Shown piece by piece: positions 8,562 through 18,906 of a stretch of 64,000 nucleotides of DNA. Position numbers and translations under genes: made by a program. Numbering within the stretch: position 1 is the first letter of the stretch; every line of letters begins with the position of its first letter. The stretch is from NCBI RefSeq assembly GCF_002855495.1, contig NZ_PKRO01000004.1:88904-152903 (forward strand). The letters run 5' to 3'. The DNA is from Porphyrobacter sp. TH134. GTDB lineage: Bacteria > Pseudomonadota > Alphaproteobacteria > Sphingomonadales > Sphingomonadaceae. Under the pieces are notes generated by a model, which saw only the letters and a program-made list of their open reading frames with translations, ran no database searches and had not been told where the DNA came from.

Positions 8562-9151
8562 ATACCATCGTTACTCCTCCCCAGGGTTCTTTGGCCCAAG
8601 GATTGCCCGATATTTCTGCGCTGACCACCGCTGCTGGCGGCGAAGTGCGCACCCCTGATGCGAGCTATTTCACGGCGCTTCAGACCGAGGTGAATGACAA
8701 GGGCTTCCTCGTCACCTCGACTGAGGACCTGTTCCAGTGGGCGCGCACTGGCAGCTTGTGGTGGATGACCTTCGGCCTTGCCTGCTGCGCGGTCGAGATG
8801 ATCCACGTGAACATGCCGCGCTACGATATGGAGCGTTTCGGCGCCGCGCCGCGCGCCTCTCCGCGCCAGTCGGACGTGATGATTGTGGCGGGCACCTTGT
8901 GCAACAAGATGGCCCCAGCGCTGCGCAAGGTCTACGACCAGATGTCGGACCCGAAATACGTCATCTCGATGGGCAGCTGCGCCAATGGCGGCGGCTATTA
9001 TCACTACAGCTACTCGGTGGTGCGCGGCTGTGACCGGATCGTGCCGGTCGACATCTACGTCCCGGGCTGCCCGCCGACGGCCGAGGCGCTTCTTTATGGC
9101 GTCATGCAATTGCAGCGGAAAATCCGCCGCGTCGGCACGATCGAGAGGTAA
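8558..9151 (+). CDS. nuoB: NADH-quinone oxidoreductase subunit B
   Basis: NuoB is the peripheral-arm subunit that holds the last 4Fe-4S cluster (N2), which passes electrons to quinone. Cluster ligands are visible as the tandem cysteines in GLACCAVEM, the cysteine in MGSCANGGG and the one in PGCPPTAE. I start at ATG 8558, which overlaps the nuoA stop as ATGA, giving 197 residues; an in-frame ATG at 8531 would overlap nuoA by 31 bases. The first ~35 residues form a low-complexity extension before the conserved core. Confidence 0.96.
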   Translation: MNTIVTPPQGSLAQGLPDISALTTAAGGEVRTPDASYFTALQTEVNDKGFLVTSTEDLFQWARTGSLWWMTFGLACCAVEMIHVNMPRYDMERFGAAPRASPRQSDVMIVAGTLCNKMAPALRKVYDQMSDPKYVISMGSCANGGGYYHYSYSVVRGCDRIVPVDIYVPGCPPTAEALLYGVMQLQRKIRRVGTIER

Positions 9152-9157
9152 GGGCGC

Positions 9158-9940
9158 ATGGCCGTTCTGCATTCCGCACCGCGCTTCGCCTCGAACGAAG
9201 GCGTGATCGACGCCATCAGCGAAACCATTTCGGTCTGGCTGATCGAGGCGCACGAGGCGCATGGCGAGGTGATTTTCCGGATCCAGCGCGATGCGGTGGA
9301 AAAGGTGCTGCGCATCCTGCGCGATGACCACGCTTACCAGCAACTCATGGAAATCGCCGGGGCTGACTATCCGAGCCGGCATGAGCGGTTCGAGGTCGTC
9401 TACATGCTCCAGAGCCTGACCAAGAACCACCGCGTAATGGTCAAATGCTCCGCTTCCGAGGACACCCCGGTGCCCACCGTTACCACCCTTTGGCCCAATG
9501 CTGGGTGGTTGGAACGCGAAGTATTCGACATGTACGGTGTGACATTCGCCGGGAATGCGGATTTGCGCCGTATCCTCACCGATTACGGTTTTGAAGGCCA
9601 CCCGTTCCGCAAGGACTTCCCCCTGACCGGCTACACCGAATTGCGCTATTCCGAAGAGGAAAAGCGCGTGGTGTACGAGCCTGTGGAGCTGGCGCAGGAA
9701 ATGCGCAGCTTTGACTTCCTCTCCCCCTGGGAGGGCGCGGATTACGAGCTGCCCGGCGATGAAAAGTCGCGCGGTGCGCCCACCGTGAACGCCGTCAAGA
9801 CCACCGAAAGTGCCAGCCAGACCGGCGCGGGCGTCGCTGCCAACGCCTATGCCGCCAAGGCCACCACATCCGCGCAGAAGGCCAGCGACGCGCCTGCCCC
9901 GGGCGCGCCCAATGCTACCTCGAAGGAGGGCGGTGCATGA
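9158..9940 (+). CDS. nuoC: NADH-quinone oxidoreductase subunit C
   Basis: NuoC is the 30-kDa-type peripheral subunit that packs against NuoD. The 260-residue product has the family signature [21 protein letters not shown] followed by [16 protein letters not shown]. It is separate from nuoD, as in most alphaproteobacteria. The last ~50 residues are a low-complexity tail rich in Ala, Thr, Ser and Pro that is not part of the conserved fold. It overlaps nuoD by an ATGA junction. Confidence 0.96.
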   Translation: MAVLHSAPRFASNEGVIDAISETISVWLIEAHEAHGEVIFRIQRDAVEKVLRILRDDHAYQQLMEIAGADYPSRHERFEVVYMLQSLTKNHRVMVKCSASEDTPVPTVTTLWPNAGWLEREVFDMYGVTFAGNADLRRILTDYGFEGHPFRKDFPLTGYTELRYSEEEKRVVYEPVELAQEMRSFDFLSPWEGADYELPGDEKSRGAPTVNAVKTTESASQTGAGVAANAYAAKATTSAQKASDAPAPGAPNATSKEGGA

Positions 9941-11148
9941 GCATGCAACGCGAAGAATCGCTCACCACCACGGGCGAGGTTATTTCCAACTACACGATCA
10001 ACTTCGGCCCCCAGCACCCCGCCGCGCACGGTGTGTTGCGGATGGTGATGGAGCTTGACGGCGAAGTGATCGAGCGGATCGACCCGCATGTCGGCCTGCT
10101 CCACCGCGGCACCGAAAAGCTGATCGAGCACAAGACCTATCTTCAAGCGCTGCCTTACTTTGATCGCCTCGACTACTGCTCGCCGCTGGCGATGGAGCAC
10201 AGCTACGTCCTCGCCATCGAAAAGCTGCTGAACCTCGAAGTGCCGATCCGGGCACAATATCTGCGCGTTTTGTTCGCGGAATTGACCCGCATCTGCAACC
10301 ACATGCTCAACATGGGCGCGCACATCCTCGATGTCGGCGCGTTCACGCCGAACCTGTGGATCATGGACCTGCGCGAAGATTGCCTCAACTTCTTCGAGCG
10401 CGCGAGCGGCGCGCGGATGCACAGCGCCTATTTCCGTCCCGGCGGCGTCCATCAGGATGTGCCGGAAAAGCTGCTGGTGGATATCGGCGACTGGCTAGAC
10501 AACCGCTTCTTCCAGCTGTTTGAAGACGCGATGAGCCTCGTGATCGACAACCGCATCTTCAAGCAGCGCAATGTCGATATCGCCGTGGTCAGCCGCGAGG
10601 ATGCGATTGCCTGGGGTTTTTCGGGTCCGATGATCCGCGCGGCAGGCATTCCGTGGGATCTGCGCAAGAGCCAGCCCTACGACGTCTATGACCGCATGGA
10701 GTTCGACATCCCCGTCGGCACCAATTCGGACTGCTACGACCGCTTCATGGTGCGCGTGAAGGAAGTCTACGAAAGCGCCAAGATCATCCGGCAGTGTTTG
10801 CGCGATATGCCGCAGGGGCCGATTGCCTCGACTGACGGCAAGGTCTCGCCCCCCAAGCGCGGCGAAATGAAGCAGTCGATGGAAAGCCTGATCCACCACT
10901 TCAAGCTCTACACCGAGGGCTTCCACGTGCCTGCGGGCGAAGTTTATGTGGCGACCGAAAGCCCCAAGGGCGAATTCGGCGTCTATCTCGTCAGCGACGG
11001 CACCAACAAGCCCTACCGCTGCAAGATCCGCCCCACCGCGTTCTCGCACCTTCAGGCGATGGACTTCATGTCCAAGGGCCACATGCTCCCTGACGCGACC
11101 GCCATTCTGGGCGCGATCGACGTGGTGTTCGGGGAGTGTGACCGGTGA
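9937..11148 (+). CDS. nuoD: NADH-quinone oxidoreductase subunit D
   Basis: NuoD is the 49-kDa subunit that forms the quinone-binding cavity with NuoB. The 403-residue product contains [13 protein letters not shown] near the N-terminus with the quinone-site histidine, [12 protein letters not shown], and the C-terminal hydrogenase-like region ending [10 protein letters not shown]. Length is typical. The stop overlaps a GTG that begins a non-canonical gene before nuoE. Confidence 0.97.
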   Translation: MSMQREESLTTTGEVISNYTINFGPQHPAAHGVLRMVMELDGEVIERIDPHVGLLHRGTEKLIEHKTYLQALPYFDRLDYCSPLAMEHSYVLAIEKLLNLEVPIRAQYLRVLFAELTRICNHMLNMGAHILDVGAFTPNLWIMDLREDCLNFFERASGARMHSAYFRPGGVHQDVPEKLLVDIGDWLDNRFFQLFEDAMSLVIDNRIFKQRNVDIAVVSREDAIAWGFSGPMIRAAGIPWDLRKSQPYDVYDRMEFDIPVGTNSDCYDRFMVRVKEVYESAKIIRQCLRDMPQGPIASTDGKVSPPKRGEMKQSMESLIHHFKLYTEGFHVPAGEVYVATESPKGEFGVYLVSDGTNKPYRCKIRPTAFSHLQAMDFMSKGHMLPDATAILGAIDVVFGECDR

Positions 11149-11495
11149 GCAATCTCGACACCGCCCGGGCCATGATCGACGCCTACAATGCGCAGGACGT
11201 CGATGCCTATGTCGCCTTCATGACCGACGACGCTTGCGAAGCGAATTATCGCGGCGATGTGGTGCGGGAAGGCAAGGAAGGCACCCGCTCCGGCCTCGCC
11301 GCTGCGTTCGCGCGTTGGCCGCAGAACCAGGCTGAAATCGTGGAGGCGCAGGCCATCGGCAATTACGTGCTGATGCGCGAACACGTGACGCGCGGTCCCG
11401 CGACCGATGGTTCGCCGCTGGTCGAGCCCTTCGATGTGATCGCTGTCTATTCCTTCGAGGGCGACAAGTGCTCTCGCGTGGAGTTCATCCGCTAA
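11145..11495 (+). CDS. NTF2-like (SnoaL-type) protein inside the nuo operon
   Basis: A 116-residue protein starting with GTG that overlaps the nuoD stop (GTGA) and whose TAA shares one base with the nuoE ATG. The sequence ([24 protein letters not shown], then strands ending [20 protein letters not shown]) fits the cone-shaped NTF2/SnoaL fold with an N-terminal helix pair. These proteins are ketosteroid isomerase-like enzymes or small-molecule binders. It is not one of the 14 standard complex I subunits. A link to the complex is inferred only from tight coupling; catalytic residues cannot be assigned. Confidence 0.85.
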   Translation: MSNLDTARAMIDAYNAQDVDAYVAFMTDDACEANYRGDVVREGKEGTRSGLAAAFARWPQNQAEIVEAQAIGNYVLMREHVTRGPATDGSPLVEPFDVIAVYSFEGDKCSRVEFIR

Positions 11496-12163
11496 TGGCT
11501 GACCGTACCCCCGCTCCCGATACCCCCGAACTGCGCGCCCGCTGGGGCGGCTTCGCGTGGACGCCGGAGAACAAGACAACCGCCGACTGGCACATCGCCA
11601 AGTATCCTGAAGGCCGCCAGCGCTCGGCGGTGATGCCGCTGCTCGATCTTGCCCAGAGGCAGGTCGGCGCTGAGACTGATACGCAGGGCTGGCTCCCGCT
11701 GCCGGTGATCGAATATGTCGCCAAGTACCTGGGCATGCCGGTGATCCGCGTGCTTGAGGTGGCCAGCTTCTATTTCATGTATAATCTGAAGCCCGTGGGC
11801 AAATTCCACGTGCAGGTGTGCGGCACCACGCCCTGCATGCTGCGCGGCTCGGACGACATCATGGCCGCCTGCAAGAAGCGCGGGATGGTGAAGGGCGGGG
11901 TTTCGGCCGATGGGCTGTGGACCCTCACCGAAGTCGAATGCATGGGCAATTGCGCCACCGCGCCGATGGTCCAGATCAACGACGACAATTACGAAGACCT
12001 GACGCCGGAGCGCTTGGGCGCGGTGCTCGATGCGTTAGAGCGCGGCGAAACGCCCAAGGCGGGCACGCAGGAGCCGGGCCGTCATACCTCCGAGCCAGCG
12101 GGCGGGCCGACCACCTTGAAGGATATGGTCAGCGCCAATCACGATTATCGGGGCGAATGGTAA
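11495..12163 (+). CDS. nuoE: NADH-quinone oxidoreductase subunit E
   Basis: NuoE is the 24-kDa subunit carrying a 2Fe-2S cluster (N1a) in the NADH-oxidising module. The four ligands appear as C-x4-C (VCGTTPCM) and C-x3-C (VECMGNCAT). I start at ATG 11495, which shares its first base with the stop of the preceding gene; this gives 222 residues. The C-terminal ~40 residues after the thioredoxin-like domain are a charged linker ending in DYRGEW, as seen in other alphaproteobacterial NuoE. Confidence 0.96.
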   Translation: MADRTPAPDTPELRARWGGFAWTPENKTTADWHIAKYPEGRQRSAVMPLLDLAQRQVGAETDTQGWLPLPVIEYVAKYLGMPVIRVLEVASFYFMYNLKPVGKFHVQVCGTTPCMLRGSDDIMAACKKRGMVKGGVSADGLWTLTEVECMGNCATAPMVQINDDNYEDLTPERLGAVLDALERGETPKAGTQEPGRHTSEPAGGPTTLKDMVSANHDYRGEW

Positions 12164-12164
12164 C

Positions 12165-12308
12165 GTGACCGCTGCCGCCTCCTTCCTCGGCGCGTTGCTG
12201 TTGGCGTTCATCGCCTACAAGCTGCTGATGGGCGTGATCCGCGTCGGCGTGATCCTGCTCATCATCGCCGTGCTGGCAGGGCTGTGGCAGTCGGGAGCAA
12301 TGGGATGA
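12165..12308 (+). CDS. Small hydrophobic protein, 47 residues
   Basis: A GTG one base after the nuoE stop opens a 47-residue reading frame that ends in TGA overlapping the next ATG. The protein is almost entirely hydrophobic: one segment around [16 protein letters not shown] and a second around [15 protein letters not shown], with a single Arg between, so it could make two short membrane helices or one long hairpin. I do not recognise the family. Back-to-back junctions on both sides make translation likely. It may be an accessory membrane peptide of complex I, but nothing in the sequence proves that. Confidence 0.6.
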   Translation: MTAAASFLGALLLAFIAYKLLMGVIRVGVILLIIAVLAGLWQSGAMG

Positions 12309-12481
12309 ACCCGGTAACGCTCGCCTTCGCCATCCTCGGCCTCAGCGGCTTTGCGCTTGGCGCGGTGCTGAGCGCGATCGGGCCTTACGAAATGGGCGTG
12401 ATCCTGATGGGTCTGGGTCTGGTGTTTCAGGTAATTTCGCTGGTGCGTATCAAGCGCGCCAAGAACAAGGGAATGCAGTGA
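12305..12481 (+). CDS. Small membrane protein, 58 residues
   Basis: Begins with an ATG overlapping the stop of the preceding 47-residue frame (ATGA) and ends at the nuoF start. The product has two hydrophobic stretches ([18 protein letters not shown] and [18 protein letters not shown]) and a basic tail ([11 protein letters not shown]), suggesting a two-helix membrane protein with a cytoplasmic C-terminus. No enzyme motif is visible and I cannot name the family. Its place inside the nuo operon next to another tiny membrane protein suggests a role in assembly or packing of the complex, which is inference. Confidence 0.7.
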   Translation: MNPVTLAFAILGLSGFALGAVLSAIGPYEMGVILMGLGLVFQVISLVRIKRAKNKGMQ

Positions 12482-13773
12482 TGCTCGCGGATAAGGACCG
12501 CATCTTCACCAACGTCTATGGCTTTCAGGACTGGGGCCTGAAAGCGGCACAGGCGCGCGGCGATTGGGATGATACCAAGGCGATTCTGGCCCGCGGGCAG
12601 GATGCGATCATCGACGAAATGAAAGCGTCGGGTCTGCGCGGCCGGGGCGGGGCGGGTTTTCCGACGGGGCTCAAGTGGTCCTTCATGCCCAAGGAATCGC
12701 GCGATGGCCGTCCGAGCTTCCTCGTTATCAACGCTGACGAGAGCGAGCCCGGCTCCTGCAAGGACCGCGAAATCCTGCGCCACGATCCGCACAAGCTGAT
12801 CGAAGGTGCGCTGGTCGCCGGCTTCGCGATGCGCGCCCGGGCGGCCTATATCTACATCCGCGGCGAATATATCCGCGAGGCCGAAGTGCTGCAGGCCGCG
12901 ATCCACCAGGCTTACGAAGCCGGATTCATCGGCAAGAACGCCTGCGGTTCAGGCTACGATTTCGACGTCTTCATGCACCGCGGTGCGGGCGCTTACATCT
13001 GCGGCGAAGAGACCGCGATGATCGAGAGCCTCGAGGGCAAGAAGGGCCAGCCGCGCCTCAAGCCCCCGTTCCCGGCGGGCGCGGGCCTCTATGGCTGCCC
13101 GACCACGGTCAACAATGTCGAAAGCATCGCGGTTGCCCCCACGATCCTGCGGCGCGGCGCGACGTGGTTCTCCTCCTTCGGGCGTGAGAACAACAAGGGC
13201 ACGAAGCTGTTCCAGATTAGCGGCCACGTGGAGAAGCCCTGCGTCGTCGAAGAAGCGATGAGCATCAGCTTTGAAGAGCTGATCGAAAAGCACTGCGGCG
13301 GCATTCGCGGCGGGTGGGACAATCTGCTGGCGGTGATTCCCGGCGGTTCCTCGGTGCCGCTGGTGCCGGCAGCGCAGATCCGCAATGCGCCGATGGACTT
13401 CGACGGGCTGAAGGAACTGGGCTCGGGCCTCGGCACCGCGGCGGTCATCGTCATGGACAAGTCGACCGACATCGTCCGCGCGATCAGCCGCCTCTCCTAT
13501 TTCTACAAGCACGAAAGCTGCGGCCAGTGCACCCCCTGCCGCGAAGGCACGGGCTGGATGTGGCGCATGATGGAGCGCCTGCGCACCGGCGATGCGGCGA
13601 TCGAGGAAATCGACATGCTGCAGGAAGTTACCAAGCAAGTCGAAGGCCACACCATCTGCGCCTTGGGCGATGCCGCCGCGTGGCCGATCCAGGGGCTGAT
13701 CCGCCATTTCCGCCCCGAGCTTGAGCGGCGGATCAACGAGCATAACGCGCAATTCCAAGAGGCAGCCGAGTAA
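12481..13773 (+). CDS. nuoF: NADH-quinone oxidoreductase subunit F (NADH-binding)
   Basis: NuoF binds NADH and FMN and carries 4Fe-4S cluster N3, the entry point for electrons. The glycine-rich loop [10 protein letters not shown] and FMN loop [14 protein letters not shown] are near residues 55-100; the cluster ligands are in [12 protein letters not shown] and a later cysteine in HTICALGD. The product is 430 residues from ATG 12481. A GTG directly before it (12478) would add one residue and overlap the upstream stop; the ribosome site AACAAGGG serves either. Confidence 0.97.
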   Translation: MLADKDRIFTNVYGFQDWGLKAAQARGDWDDTKAILARGQDAIIDEMKASGLRGRGGAGFPTGLKWSFMPKESRDGRPSFLVINADESEPGSCKDREILRHDPHKLIEGALVAGFAMRARAAYIYIRGEYIREAEVLQAAIHQAYEAGFIGKNACGSGYDFDVFMHRGAGAYICGEETAMIESLEGKKGQPRLKPPFPAGAGLYGCPTTVNNVESIAVAPTILRRGATWFSSFGRENNKGTKLFQISGHVEKPCVVEEAMSISFEELIEKHCGGIRGGWDNLLAVIPGGSSVPLVPAAQIRNAPMDFDGLKELGSGLGTAAVIVMDKSTDIVRAISRLSYFYKHESCGQCTPCREGTGWMWRMMERLRTGDAAIEEIDMLQEVTKQVEGHTICALGDAAAWPIQGLIRHFRPELERRINEHNAQFQEAAE

Positions 13774-15788
13774 TGCCTAAAGTCACCGTAGACGGTCAGG
13801 AAATCGAGGTCCCGGCGGGCGCGACTGTGCTTCAGGCGTGCGAGCTGGCGGGCAAGGAAATCCCGCGCTTCTGCTATCACGAGCGCCTCTCCATCGCTGG
13901 CAATTGCCGCATGTGCCTCGTCGAGGTGAAGCCCGGGCCGCCCAAGCCGCAGGCCTCCTGCGCGCTGCCCGCTGCCGAAGGGCAGGAAATCCGCACCGAC
14001 AGCCCGATGGTCAAGAAGGCCCGCGAGGGGGTGATGGAGTTCCTGCTCATCAACCACCCGCTCGATTGCCCGATCTGCGATCAGGGCGGCGAGTGCGATT
14101 TGCAGGATCAGGCGGTCGCCTATGGCCGCGGCGGCTCGCGCTATCACGAGAACAAGCGCGCGGTGACCGAGAAGTACATGGGCCCGCTGATCAAGACGAT
14201 CATGACCCGCTGCATCCACTGCACCCGCTGCGTGCGCTTCTCGGAAGAGATCGCGGGCGTGGACGAGATCGGCGCGCTCTATCGCGGCGAGGATATGCAG
14301 ATCACCACCTACCTCGAACAGGCGGCGGCGCATGAATTGAGCGCCAATGTCATTGACCTGTGCCCGGTCGGCGCGCTGACCTCGCGGCCCTATGCCTTCG
14401 AGGCGCGGCCGTGGGAGCTTAAGAAGACGCTCAGCATCGATGTCTCGGACGCGGTGGGGGCCAACATCACGCTCCACTCCAAGGGCCGCGAAGTCATGCG
14501 CGCGCTGCCGCGCGTCAACGACGACGTCAACGAGGAGTGGCTGTCGGACAAGGGCCGTTATCAGGTCGACGGCCTGACCAAGCGCCGCCTCGACCGCGTT
14601 TGGGTGCGCCGTGAGGGCAAGCTCCAGCCTGCCGAGTGGACCGAGGCTTTCGGGATGATCGCCTCTGCGCTGGAAGGCGACAAATCGAGCATTGCGGCGG
14701 TCGCGGGCGATTTGCTCGATGCCGAGACGATGTTTGCCGCCAAGGCCCTCGTCAATGCCTGCGGCTCGCGGCTCACCGAGGCGCGCCAGACCGGCATGAC
14801 ATATGACGTGTCGAACCTCGCGGCGGTGAACTTCAACAGCACCTTCGCCGGTATCGAGACGGCTGATGCAATCCTGATCGTCGGCAGCAATGTCCGCTGG
14901 GAGGCGGCGCTGCTCAACGTCCGTCTGCGCAAGGCGGTCAAGGCGGGGGCCAAGGTCTACATCATCGGCCCCGAATGGGATCCAACCTATCCCGCGACCT
15001 TCCTCGGCTCCGACCTCAAGCTGCTCAACCGCATCCCCAAGGAATTGGGTGATGTCATGAAGTCGGCCCAGCGCCCGGCGGTGATCGTCGGCGCGGCGGC
15101 GCTCGCCAAGGGCGCGCTGCCGGCGGCGCTCAAGCTGGTCGACAAGTTCGGCCTCGTGAAGGACGATTGGAACGGCTTCAACGTGCTGCACATCTCCGCG
15201 GCGCGCATGGCCTCGCTGATGCTGGGCTTCACGCTGCCGGGCGGGATGGGCGACATTGCGGCGGCTGCGCCCAAGGTGCTGCTCAGCCTCGGTGCTGACG
15301 AGATGGACTACGCGCCCTACGCGGGGAGCCTCAAGGTCTATATCGGCCACCACGGCGATAAGGGCGCGCATCACGCTGACATCATCCTGCCCGGCGCATC
15401 CTATGCCGAGAAAGACGGGACTTACGTCAACGCCGAGGGCCGGGTGCAGTTCGCCGAGAAGGCCGTGTTCGCCCCCGGTGACGCGCGCGAGGACTGGACG
15501 ATTTTGCGTGCGCTCGCCGATGCACTGGGCGTCACCGTCGGCTTCGACAGCTTCAGCGAGCTTCAGGCGAAGATGATCGCCGCCGTCCCTGCGCTGGGCG
15601 AAGAAGGCCTCGCCGATTACGGCGCGCTGCCCAAGGCCGACAGCGGCGCCAAGTTCGAGGGCGAGCTTGCGGGCTACCCAGTCAAGGATTTCTACCTCAC
15701 AAACCCCATCGCCCGCGCGAGTGAGGTGATGCAGCGCTGCTCGGACGAACTGCTCCACGGGGCGGATGTGAAGGAGGCTGCGGAATGA
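13773..15788 (+). CDS. nuoG: NADH-quinone oxidoreductase subunit G
   Basis: NuoG is the 75-kDa iron-sulfur subunit of the NADH module. The 671-residue product opens with a ferredoxin-type 2Fe-2S domain ([17 protein letters not shown]), then a His-Cys region ([16 protein letters not shown]) and a 4Fe-4S region ([14 protein letters not shown]), followed by a molybdopterin-oxidoreductase-like fold with no cofactor role. Length is typical for alphaproteobacteria. It shares one base with the nuoF stop and four with the nuoH start. Confidence 0.97.
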   Translation: MPKVTVDGQEIEVPAGATVLQACELAGKEIPRFCYHERLSIAGNCRMCLVEVKPGPPKPQASCALPAAEGQEIRTDSPMVKKAREGVMEFLLINHPLDCPICDQGGECDLQDQAVAYGRGGSRYHENKRAVTEKYMGPLIKTIMTRCIHCTRCVRFSEEIAGVDEIGALYRGEDMQITTYLEQAAAHELSANVIDLCPVGALTSRPYAFEARPWELKKTLSIDVSDAVGANITLHSKGREVMRALPRVNDDVNEEWLSDKGRYQVDGLTKRRLDRVWVRREGKLQPAEWTEAFGMIASALEGDKSSIAAVAGDLLDAETMFAAKALVNACGSRLTEARQTGMTYDVSNLAAVNFNSTFAGIETADAILIVGSNVRWEAALLNVRLRKAVKAGAKVYIIGPEWDPTYPATFLGSDLKLLNRIPKELGDVMKSAQRPAVIVGAAALAKGALPAALKLVDKFGLVKDDWNGFNVLHISAARMASLMLGFTLPGGMGDIAAAAPKVLLSLGADEMDYAPYAGSLKVYIGHHGDKGAHHADIILPGASYAEKDGTYVNAEGRVQFAEKAVFAPGDAREDWTILRALADALGVTVGFDSFSELQAKMIAAVPALGEEGLADYGALPKADSGAKFEGELAGYPVKDFYLTNPIARASEVMQRCSDELLHGADVKEAAE

Positions 15789-16831
15789 CCGCCTTCTTCC
15801 AATCCCTTGGCCTTTCCTACGACTGGGCCTGGACCGCCGCGACCTTGACCGGGATCATCGTGATCTCGCTGCTCGTCATGTTCTCTGTCGCCATGGTGAT
15901 CTACGTCGACCGCAAGGTGCTGGGCGCGATCATGATGCGTCGGGGCCCCAATGTGGTCGGGCCCTTCGGGCTGCTGCAATCCTTCGCGGATGGCCTCAAG
16001 GTCTTCCTGCAAGAAACGATCATCCCGTCAGCGGCGAACAAAGGCATTTTCCTGCTCGCGCCGATCATTACCTTCACCGTCGCGCTGGCGGCGTGGGCGG
16101 TGATTCCGTTCTGGGACGGCGGGGTTCTGGCCGACATCAACGTGGGCCTGCTCTACATCCTCGCGATCTCCTCGATGGGGGTTTACGGCGTGGTGATGAG
16201 CGGGTGGGCGTCGAACTCCAAATACCCGTTCTTCTCGGCGATGCGCGCGTCCGCGCAGATGATTTCCTACGAGGTCTCGATCGGCTTCGTGCTGGTCTGC
16301 GTGGTGCTGTTTGCGGGAACCTTCAACCTCTCGGGCATCGTGAACGCGCAACAGGGCTTCGGGCTGGGGCTGATCAACGCCTATGCAGTGCATCCCCTGC
16401 TGTTCCCGATGTGGGTGGTGTTCTTCATCTCGGCCCTCGCGGAGACCGCGCGCGCGCCCTTCGACCTCACCGAGGCCGAGAGCGAGCTCGTCGCGGGCTA
16501 CCAGACCGAATATTCCTCGATGAGCTTCGCGCTGTTCTGGCTCGGCGAGTATGCCAACATTCTGCTAATGTGCTCGCTGAACACGCTGCTGTTCTGGGGC
16601 GGGTGGCTGCCGCCGCTCGATATTCCTGTGCTCTACGCGGTGCCGGGGATCATCTGGTTCCTGCTCAAGACCTTCGTGTTCTTCTTCATGTTCAGCTGGA
16701 TCTGGGCGACCGTGCCGCGCTACCGCTATGACCAGCTGATGCGCCTCGGGTGGAAGGTGTTTCTGCCGATGAGCCTGTTCTTTGTCGCAGCGACGAGCGG
16801 CTACCTGATGGCGACGGGGCATTTCGGATGA
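15785..16831 (+). CDS. nuoH: NADH-quinone oxidoreductase subunit H
   Basis: NuoH is the membrane subunit that contacts the peripheral arm and forms the quinone entry channel. The 348-residue product has about eight hydrophobic helices, the conserved [14 protein letters not shown] segment and the acidic loop [17 protein letters not shown] involved in quinone/proton coupling. Starts by ATGA overlap with nuoG and ends by ATGA overlap with an orphan gene rather than nuoI. Confidence 0.97.
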   Translation: MTAFFQSLGLSYDWAWTAATLTGIIVISLLVMFSVAMVIYVDRKVLGAIMMRRGPNVVGPFGLLQSFADGLKVFLQETIIPSAANKGIFLLAPIITFTVALAAWAVIPFWDGGVLADINVGLLYILAISSMGVYGVVMSGWASNSKYPFFSAMRASAQMISYEVSIGFVLVCVVLFAGTFNLSGIVNAQQGFGLGLINAYAVHPLLFPMWVVFFISALAETARAPFDLTEAESELVAGYQTEYSSMSFALFWLGEYANILLMCSLNTLLFWGGWLPPLDIPVLYAVPGIIWFLLKTFVFFFMFSWIWATVPRYRYDQLMRLGWKVFLPMSLFFVAATSGYLMATGHFG

Positions 16832-17340
16832 TCGAAGTGCTTGCCCTTCTCTTTCAGCCGACATTGGAACCATTGCCACCGCAGAGCGCGAGCGGCTTTG
16901 TCGCGTCGGTTCGCTACGACTGCGCGGTAGTCGATGAAACTGGGCGACAAATGGCGCTCAAGCTTCTCAAATCCGGTCAAATGACGATGATAGGCGAGTA
17001 TGGAGAACGGCAAAGGAAAGGGACTGATTTGCCGTTTATAGAGCCGGAGTATCGGGTTCTTGAAGGAAGCGATCCAAGGTTCGCTTCGATGATTCAATTT
17101 GCGCCGCCGCGCCGTCGGATAGGATGGCACGAGTTTGTTCGTTCGACAGATGGTAGTGGCGAATTTTCAGGCATGTTTGAATTGCTTCGGCATGAGCTGA
17201 GCACCGGAATCGATCCGGTGACCGGACAGTTAAGTGGATCGGCGATCATTATGTACATGCCTCGGCCTAGCGCCCCGGAGCAGACCGAAACCCTAGGCGG
17301 AGTGTGTGTCGCGACGAGACTTGAGGATCAATTGAAATGA
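16828..17340 (+). CDS. Orphan protein of unknown function between nuoH and nuoI
   Basis: The 170-residue product shows no motif I recognise. It lacks a signal peptide or membrane helix, has a short hydrophobic N-terminus, a basic middle ([17 protein letters not shown]) and a polar C-terminal half. Its bases are visibly richer in A and T than the neighbouring nuo genes and use rarer codons such as ATA, GGA and AAA, suggesting recent arrival. Yet it joins both neighbours through ATGA overlaps, so it is translated in register with the operon. It interrupts the otherwise standard nuoH-nuoI order. Confidence 0.75.
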   Translation: MIEVLALLFQPTLEPLPPQSASGFVASVRYDCAVVDETGRQMALKLLKSGQMTMIGEYGERQRKGTDLPFIEPEYRVLEGSDPRFASMIQFAPPRRRIGWHEFVRSTDGSGEFSGMFELLRHELSTGIDPVTGQLSGSAIIMYMPRPSAPEQTETLGGVCVATRLEDQLK

Positions 17341-17825
17341 CCACCGTCTCCCACCTCATCAAATCGTTCACTCTCTGGGAATTCCTCAAGGCGCATGCCT
17401 TGACGCTGAAGTATTTCTTTAAGCCCAAGGTGACGATCAACTACCCCTTTGAAAAGGCCCCGCTCTCGCCCCGCTTCCGCGGCGAGCATGCGCTGCGGCG
17501 CTATCCGAACGGGGAGGAACGCTGCATCGCGTGCAAGCTGTGCGAGGCCGTGTGCCCCGCGCAGGCGATCACCATCGAGAGCGAACCGCGGGAGGACGGC
17601 AGCCGCCGCACCACCCGTTACGACATCGACATGACCAAGTGCATCTTCTGCGGCTTTTGCCAGGAAGCCTGCCCGGTTGATGCCATCGTCGAGGGGCCGA
17701 ACTTCGAATACGCCACCGAAACCCGCGAAGAGCTGCTGTATGACAAGGCCAAGCTGCTTTCGAATGGTGACAAGTGGGAACGGGCCATCGCGGCCAACCT
17801 TGAAGCCGACGCCCCCTATCGCTAG
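17337..17825 (+). CDS. nuoI: NADH-quinone oxidoreductase subunit I
   Basis: NuoI is a ferredoxin-like subunit that carries clusters N6a and N6b linking the NADH module to NuoB. The 162-residue product holds two typical 4Fe-4S motifs: [16 protein letters not shown] and [16 protein letters not shown]. An N-terminal amphipathic stretch lies on the membrane arm. It starts with an ATGA overlap with the orphan gene. A 148-base gap follows before nuoJ. Confidence 0.97.
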   Translation: MTTVSHLIKSFTLWEFLKAHALTLKYFFKPKVTINYPFEKAPLSPRFRGEHALRRYPNGEERCIACKLCEAVCPAQAITIESEPREDGSRRTTRYDIDMTKCIFCGFCQEACPVDAIVEGPNFEYATETREELLYDKAKLLSNGDKWERAIAANLEADAPYR

Positions 17826-17973
17826 GGCGCGCCGGACAAAGGAAACGGGGTCAGATTTTTCGTTGTTCCGGCGCTGAGGGATCAAGGCGGCGGAACAGCA
17901 CTTGGACTAGGGATCAATTGCCGCTTTCTGGGCTCTGGCATCGGCCGGGGTGGTGGATCGGCGGAGTACCATC
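17826..17973 (+). other. Intergenic spacer between nuoI and nuoJ
   Basis: This is the longest gap in the otherwise tightly packed nuo operon. It holds a possible imperfect inverted repeat (GTTCCGGCGC near 17863 against GGCGGCGGAAC near 17887) and a segment GGAAACGGGGTCAGA similar in style to repeats flanking small tyrosine transposases. No gene is visible. The final part carries the nuoJ ribosome site. Confidence 0.4.
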
Positions 17974-18597
17974 ATGATACAGGCCATCGCCTTCTATTTC
18001 TTTGCGACCATCGTTGTCGCCGCCGCCGTGATGACGATCATGGCGCGCAATCCGGTGCACTCGGTGCTGTGGCTCATCATGGCGTTTTTCAACGCTGCGG
18101 GCCTGATGGTGCTGGTCGGCGCGGAGTTCATCGCCATGCTGCTGGTGATCGTTTACGTGGGCGCAGTCGCGGTGCTGTTCCTGTTCGTGGTGATGATGCT
18201 CGACATCGATTTCGCCGCGATGCGCGCGGGGCTGAGCCGCAATGCGCCGCTCGGGCTGCTGATTGCTGCGGTCCTGCTGGCCGAATTGCTGCTGGCTGTG
18301 GGCGCTTATGGTGCGGGCGGGATCCAATTGGGCACGCCTGATGGCAGCGCGGCACAGGCGGCAGGCGCCAGCAACATCGCCGCCTTGGGCGCGCTGCTTT
18401 ATGGCCGCTACATCGTGCTGTTCGAGATTGCGGGGATCATCCTGCTGGTCGCCATGATCGGCGCGATCGTGCTGACCTTCCAGCCATCAAAGCCCGGTGC
18501 GCGTGCGCGGCAGGATGTGGGCAAGCAAATCCGCCGCCGCCCGGAAGATGCAACTGTCATGAAAAACCCGGAAATCGGGCAAGGGGTCGAGCTGTGA
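17974..18597 (+). CDS. nuoJ: NADH-quinone oxidoreductase subunit J
   Basis: NuoJ is a membrane subunit with five helices that takes part in coupling quinone reduction to proton pumping. The 207-residue product shows hydrophobic helices and the conserved [19 protein letters not shown] and [21 protein letters not shown] regions. The ATG at 17974 has GGAG eight bases upstream; a GTG at 17950 would add eight residues without a good site. The C-terminus is a short basic tail, and the stop overlaps the nuoK GTG. Confidence 0.96.
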   Translation: MIQAIAFYFFATIVVAAAVMTIMARNPVHSVLWLIMAFFNAAGLMVLVGAEFIAMLLVIVYVGAVAVLFLFVVMMLDIDFAAMRAGLSRNAPLGLLIAAVLLAELLLAVGAYGAGGIQLGTPDGSAAQAAGASNIAALGALLYGRYIVLFEIAGIILLVAMIGAIVLTFQPSKPGARARQDVGKQIRRRPEDATVMKNPEIGQGVEL

Positions 18598-18899
18598 TTG
18601 GGATCGAACATTACCTCACCGTCAGCGCGATCCTGTTCGTGCTGGGCGTGCTGGGGATTTTCCTCAACCGCAAGAACGTGATCGTCATCCTGATGGCGGT
18701 CGAACTGATCCTGCTTAGCGTGAACCTCAACCTCGTGGCCTTCAGCGCGTTCATGCAGGATCTGGTGGGTCAGGTTTTCGCGATGCTGGTGCTGACCGTA
18801 GCCGCGGCTGAAGCGGCGATCGGCCTTGCGATCCTGGTGATCTATTTCCGTACCCGCGGGTCTATCGCGGTTGACGATATCAACCGGATGAAGGGGTAA
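18594..18899 (+). CDS. nuoK: NADH-quinone oxidoreductase subunit K
   Basis: NuoK is the smallest pump subunit, with three helices and two membrane glutamates needed for proton transfer; both are seen, in [17 protein letters not shown] and [14 protein letters not shown]. The 101-residue length is exactly typical. It starts with GTG overlapping the nuoJ stop (GTGA). Confidence 0.96.
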   Translation: MIGIEHYLTVSAILFVLGVLGIFLNRKNVIVILMAVELILLSVNLNLVAFSAFMQDLVGQVFAMLVLTVAAAEAAIGLAILVIYFRTRGSIAVDDINRMKG

Positions 18900-18906
18900 G
18901 ACGCCC

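Noticed and set aside
13503..15758. A 751-codon open frame on the minus strand across nuoF/nuoG
   Set aside because: It is exactly antisense to the well-supported nuoG and nuoF genes, is rich in Arg/His/Ala as expected for an opposite-strand shadow in GC-rich DNA, and shows no protein motif.
11145..17340. A defence island or toxin-antitoxin system inside the nuo operon
   Set aside because: The extra genes are an NTF2-fold protein, two membrane peptides and an orphan; none shows a toxin, antitoxin or nuclease motif.
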